Source of the DNA: Anabaena catenula FACHB-362
GTDB taxonomy: Bacteria > Cyanobacteriota > Cyanobacteriia > Cyanobacteriales > Nostocaceae
Direction of reading: 5' to 3'
Assembly (NCBI RefSeq): GCF_014698735.1
Contig: NZ_JACJTQ010000011.1
Span: 62,001-126,000 of the forward strand
DNA length: 64,000 nt
Shown piece after piece: positions 60,241 through 64,000 of this stretch (its first letter is position 1; each line of letters opens with the position of its first letter). The notes under the pieces are model-generated. The model did no database searches. It had not been told where the DNA came from and worked only from the letters and a program-made list of their open reading frames with translations. Made by a program: the position numbers and the translations under genes.

Positions 60241-63225
60241 ATGTGGCAACAAGAGAAAAAAGATAGTTTCATTGTTAGTTTGGCTTTATCGTTGAGCTTG
60301 GCTACCATTCCAATGGCAGCAAATTTCTTAATTTCCAGACCTGTATTGGCAGAATCTACAACTGATGCTGCCACTTTCCCATTGCCACAAACAGTGGAAA
60401 ATGGAACTACAGTGAGGATTGATGGTTCCAATAGCTTGGTGATGATTAACCAAAACCTAAAAGATGACTTTGAAAAAAAGTTCTCTGGAACAAAGGTAGA
60501 AGTGAGTGTTAATGGGACTGATGCCGCACTGCAAGGTTTGCTGGATGGCAAAATAGATATAGCTGCGATCGCTCGTAGACTAACACCAGCAGAACAAGCC
60601 CAAGGTTTAGAACAAGTCAATTTACGCCGAGAAAAGATTGCCATTATAGTGGGTGCAAACAATCCGTTCAAAGGCGGTTTGACGAGTGAGCAGTTCGCCA
60701 AGATTTTTCGGGGAGAAATCACAGACTGGTCAGAAATAGGAGGATCTGCTGGTAAGATTCGGTTTATCGATCATCCTCCAACTAGCGATACTCGTAATTC
60801 CTTTCGCAACTACCCAGCCTTTAAATCCGGTGAATTTGCCACAGGTGCTAATGCCATCCAAGTCACTAATGATAACATTGCCCAAATCATCAAAGAATTA
60901 GGCACAGACGGTATTACCTATGTGATGAATAATCAGGTATCAATGCTGCCAGATGTGCGAAAACTGAAAATACAGGAAATCTCCCCAGATAATTCTAGAT
61001 ATCCCTTTTCCCAGCCTTTAGTTTACGTTTACAAGCAAAATCCCAGCCCCGGAGTCGCTAATTTTCTCGGCTTTACAACTGCAAACCCCGGAAAAAAAGC
61101 AATAGAAGCAGCTATAAATGCTGAAGCAGCTGCGATCGCAGCCCGTGCATTACAAAGTTTTAGTACAGAAACTACCACAAGTTCTATACCAGCGGCTACA
61201 CCCACAGCAACTGCTTCACCATCTACCGTTAATTCAGGTAACGAGCAACAGTTTGTGACTCCTTGGGACAATAATCCTAACGGGCAAAGGAATATAGTAC
61301 TTTGGATAGTCTTATCTTTGTTGCCAATTGTTGGCTTAGGTGGCTTCTTAACTTGGTGGTTACGGGGAAGACGGCAATCCATCAGTGAAAACATAAATGG
61401 CTTGGAAGTTGATACTTCCATAAAATCAGTTTCAGAAACAACACCTGACGAATACAGCTTTATCCCCTCTATTAACAACACTACCCCCACTAACGGAACA
61501 TCTCACCACACTCAAAACACGACATCAACCCTATCCAACACAGAAGAGAATTTCATTCTCACTGATACTGAAAGTTTAGGATCTGGTTTAACAGCCATAG
61601 CTGTCAAAGAAAAAAACACCCCAGCAGAAGATAAACATCAGGTGCAAATTTCTGCTGAGACAATTGCTCTTGATTGTGGTGAAGTTGTCTGGGACACAGA
61701 AGCACCAGTAGCTGTTGTCAAGAGTCCCTATCCCTCAGTCCCAAATATTTCAGAATTGCCATTTGATCTAGAACTGCCAACAGATGATCTCACCAATTCC
61801 CTCTTAGAATTACTAGATGAACCATCAGGAGCATCTAATCAACATTCCACAACTTCGCTTTCAGAATTACTAAATGAACCAGCAGAGACATCTAATCAAC
61901 ATTCCACAACTTCGCTTTCAGAATTACTAAATGAACCAGCAGAGACATCTAATCAACATTCCACAACTTCGCTTTCAGAATTACTAAATGAACCAGCAGA
62001 GACATCTAATCAACATTCCACAACTTCGCTTTCAGAATTACTAAATGAACCAGCAGAGACATCTAATCAACATTCCACAACTTCGCTTTCAGAATTACTA
62101 AATGAACCAGCAGAGGCATCTAATCAACATTCCACAACTTCGCTTTCAGAATTACTAAATGAACCATCGGGAGCATCTAATCAACATTCCACAACTTCGC
62201 TTTCAGAATTACTAAATGAACCAGCAGAGGCATCTAATCAACATTCCACAACTTCGCTTTCAGAATTACTAAATGAACCAGCAGAGACATCTAATCAACA
62301 TTCCACAACTTCGCTGTTAGAATTACTCGGTGTACTAGCAACCTCAGCTAATGACGGTTCCAATACTTCACTGTTAGAGTTACTTGGTGTGCTAACAACA
62401 TCAAGCGATGGAGAGTCTAACACCTCACTTTTAAAATTACTGACTGTACCCACAGTAACATCTGATCAAGATTCCACAACTTCACTTTCAGAATTACTGG
62501 GTTTGTCACCAGGATCATTAGATGTGGAACTACCAACAGATGAGATAAAAGATTCACTACCTGATTTATCAGATGACTTCAGAGAGGTATTGAATACCTT
62601 GACTGACGAGGCTGAACTCAAGGCTAATTTGACAGAAGAAGTTACTAATTGGTCAGATGCAATTGGTGATGGTAGTATCGTCTTCACACCCCGCACTCCT
62701 AAATGGGCTTATGTTTCTTGGTATGTGTCGGAAACTCAGAAACAAGCGCTGCAAAACAAAGGCGGTAATTTCTTAGCAGTGCGACTGTATGATGTCACTG
62801 ATATTGACCTCAGTTACCAGATTCCCCAGCTAGTGCAACAGTATGAATGTGAAGAAGCAACCCATGATCGTTACCTGGCTATTCCCCAAGGAAATCGTGA
62901 CTACATGACAGAAATTGGTTATGTTACTTATGCTGATAGCTGGTTGTGTATAGCTCGTTCTGGTATTGTTCGCGTTTTCAGTCGTTCTAGTGCAGATTTC
63001 TGGTTTGTTACAGATACTGAGCTAGTTATTCAGGGAGCAACAGAGCCTGGTACAACTATTACTATTAATGGTAATAGTATTAAACTCAAATCTGATGGTA
63101 CTTTCCATTTCCGTGTTCCCTTTTCAGATAACTTACTCAACTATCTGATAACAGCAACGTCTGCTAAAGGAGGACAACAAAGAACTATCTCTAAGAAGTT
63201 CTCTCAGGAAAATTCAGAGAGTTAA
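60241..63225 (+). CDS. PstS-like/TM/19-aa repeat/DUF4912 protein
   Basis: This 994-aa modular protein begins with a signal peptide (LALSLSLATIPMAANFLISR). A PstS-like phosphate-binding domain spans residues about 45-300 (IDGSNSLVMINQNLKDDFEK). One transmembrane helix follows at about 351-373 (IVLWIVLSLLPIVGLGGFLT). Residues 520-690 are nine near-identical 19-residue repeats (SLSELLNEPAETSNQHSTT type), and three diverged copies run to about 747. The C-terminus (about 806-930) is DUF4912 (TPKWAYVSWYVSETQKQAL). The binding domain faces the periplasm and the repeats and DUF4912 face the cytoplasm. The ATG at 60241 is preferred to an upstream TTG, with AAGGGG just before it. It is a paralogue of the fragment at the left edge. 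Confidence 0.88.
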   Translation: MWQQEKKDSFIVSLALSLSLATIPMAANFLISRPVLAESTTDAATFPLPQTVENGTTVRIDGSNSLVMINQNLKDDFEKKFSGTKVEVSVNGTDAALQGLLDGKIDIAAIARRLTPAEQAQGLEQVNLRREKIAIIVGANNPFKGGLTSEQFAKIFRGEITDWSEIGGSAGKIRFIDHPPTSDTRNSFRNYPAFKSGEFATGANAIQVTNDNIAQIIKELGTDGITYVMNNQVSMLPDVRKLKIQEISPDNSRYPFSQPLVYVYKQNPSPGVANFLGFTTANPGKKAIEAAINAEAAAIAARALQSFSTETTTSSIPAATPTATASPSTVNSGNEQQFVTPWDNNPNGQRNIVLWIVLSLLPIVGLGGFLTWWLRGRRQSISENINGLEVDTSIKSVSETTPDEYSFIPSINNTTPTNGTSHHTQNTTSTLSNTEENFILTDTESLGSGLTAIAVKEKNTPAEDKHQVQISAETIALDCGEVVWDTEAPVAVVKSPYPSVPNISELPFDLELPTDDLTNSLLELLDEPSGASNQHSTTSLSELLNEPAETSNQHSTTSLSELLNEPAETSNQHSTTSLSELLNEPAETSNQHSTTSLSELLNEPAETSNQHSTTSLSELLNEPAEASNQHSTTSLSELLNEPSGASNQHSTTSLSELLNEPAEASNQHSTTSLSELLNEPAETSNQHSTTSLLELLGVLATSANDGSNTSLLELLGVLTTSSDGESNTSLLKLLTVPTVTSDQDSTTSLSELLGLSPGSLDVELPTDEIKDSLPDLSDDFREVLNTLTDEAELKANLTEEVTNWSDAIGDGSIVFTPRTPKWAYVSWYVSETQKQALQNKGGNFLAVRLYDVTDIDLSYQIPQLVQQYECEEATHDRYLAIPQGNRDYMTEIGYVTYADSWLCIARSGIVRVFSRSSADFWFVTDTELVIQGATEPGTTITINGNSIKLKSDGTFHFRVPFSDNLLNYLITATSAKGGQQRTISKKFSQENSES
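61798..62310 (+). repeat. Nine in-frame 57-bp tandem repeats
   Basis: Nine copies of a 57-bp unit code for the 19-aa repeats, almost identical at DNA level, which indicates recent expansion. Three diverged copies follow at 62311-62481. Confidence 0.95.
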
Positions 63226-63281
63226 GTTTTAGAAACTAGGAGTGACTTTTTTCCACTAATCACTCCTACTCCTCTCAATTT

Positions 63282-64000
63282 TCAATCCATTCTCATACTC
63301 AAATCCAACCACCTTGATTGCGTAATCGGCGCACTACTAGAAATATAATCAATACCCGTTTCTGCCACAGCGTGAATAGTCTCCAAAGTCACATTTCCCG
63401 AAGCCTCAATCTTCACCCGACTATCCTGCTTGCGAATCAACTGCACTGCTTCACCCATCATCTCCAAAGGCATATTATCCAACATAATAATGTCAGCTTG
63501 ATGCTCTAATGCTTCTTGCACCTGTACCAAACTTTCCGTTTCCACCTCAATTGTTAGAGGATAAGGAATCTGGGAACGAACACGGATAATAGCTTGCCCA
63601 ATTCCACCAGCGGCTACAATGTGATTATCCTTAATCATTACCGCATCATCTAACCCCATCCGGTGGTTAATCGCACCACCTAGAGCCGTAGCGTACTTTT
63701 CCAAGATTCTCAACCCCGGTGTAGTTTTACGTGTATCCACCAACTGAGCAGGTAAATCTGCTATTTTCTCTACATATATATTAGTCAGAGTTGCAATTCC
63801 ACTCAACCGCATCGCCAAATTTAGCGCCACCCGTTCCCCCATCAACAGCGCATCCAAAGCACCATTAATTTCTGCTACCACTTCTCCCGGTTCACACTTT
63901 GCACCTTCAAACTTTACAGCTACAAAGCCCACTTTAGGATTCAGCAACTCAAACACCCTGGCTGCAACTGGTAAGCCAGCAATTATTCCTGGTGCTTTTG
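63282..64000 (-). CDS. nadC: Nicotinate-nucleotide pyrophosphorylase (quinolinate phosphoribosyltransferase), 5' truncated
   Basis: NadC makes nicotinate mononucleotide from quinolinate and PRPP in NAD synthesis. The catalytic blocks are LNLAMRLSGIATLTNIYVEK, VDTRKTTPGLRILEKYATAL (with the Lys/Arg/His phosphate site), GGAINHRMGLDDAVMIKDNH and EASGNVTLETIHAVAETGID. An internal ATG at 63956 is not the start: the frame continues to the right edge (AGLPVAARVFELLN), as expected for a 280-aa family. The 5' end lies outside the window. Confidence 0.94.
   Translation of the reverse strand, partial: KAPGIIAGLPVAARVFELLNPKVGFVAVKFEGAKCEPGEVVAEINGALDALLMGERVALNLAMRLSGIATLTNIYVEKIADLPAQLVDTRKTTPGLRILEKYATALGGAINHRMGLDDAVMIKDNHIVAAGGIGQAIIRVRSQIPYPLTIEVETESLVQVQEALEHQADIIMLDNMPLEMMGEAVQLIRKQDSRVKIEASGNVTLETIHAVAETGIDYISSSAPITQSRWLDLSMRMD

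Noticed and set aside
61029..61490. Minus-strand open frame of 153 codons inside the PstS-DUF4912 gene
   Set aside because: It is a shadow of the coding frame on the plus strand, which shows clear domain structure.

Overview
The window comes from a filamentous, probably heterocystous cyanobacterium (Nostocales). The reasons are the frequent HIP1 octamer GCGATCGC, the Psb32 photosystem II repair protein, a cyanobacterial-type rnpB, cyanobacteria-specific families (DUF1822, DUF928, DUF4912, CHASE2-CHAT), a low G+C content by eye, and many intergenic heptamer tandem repeats of the STRR type. The strain cannot be named from the sequence.

Positions 1-24,200 are mostly chromosomal housekeeping: the end of a PstS-like gene, plsC, a WecA/MraY-type transferase, groEL with a perfect CIRCE operator and no groES, corA, rnpB, rnc with a Gfo/Idh/MocA oxidoreductase, a sensor histidine kinase, a decayed ribD-type reductase gene, a DUF482 protein, a PabA-PabB fusion, psb32, surE, a HupE/UreJ-like protein that has lost its histidine motifs, and an ABC exporter. 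Positions 24,200-36,600 hold galE, a TauE/SafE-like membrane protein with a secreted partner, an SDR gene divergent from a MerR regulator, an M28 peptidase, a DUF1400 hydrolase, murD and glyS.

The most interesting part is 36,900-63,200. A P1B-4 metal ATPase of the CoaT type (minus strand, 41,446-43,374) and a CoaR-type regulator (MerR plus precorrin-isomerase domain with a C-terminal Cys-His-Cys, plus strand, 58,943-60,058) keep the divergent orientation known from Synechocystis. Here they are separated by about 15.5 kb. The coaT promoter has the inverted repeat and 20-bp spacer expected for a MerR-type switch. The intervening block holds a sigma-70-like factor, DUF1822, a CHAT-CHASE2 membrane protein, a small secreted protein, a DUF928 protein, an RTX repeat protein, a TPR-CHAT protein and a TPS-type haemagglutinin. 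This looks like a surface and signalling module built around two caspase-like CHAT proteins with opposite predicted topology. A third possible caspase-like domain (DUF4347) lies just outside it, in a giant LVIVD/RTX protein. The right end carries a modular PstS-TM-repeat-DUF4912 protein, paralogous to the truncated gene at the left edge, and part of nadC.

Intergenic DNA is rich in foldback (MITE-like) elements, palindromes and 7-bp tandem repeats. Two of these repeats supply the C-terminal codons of neighbouring genes.
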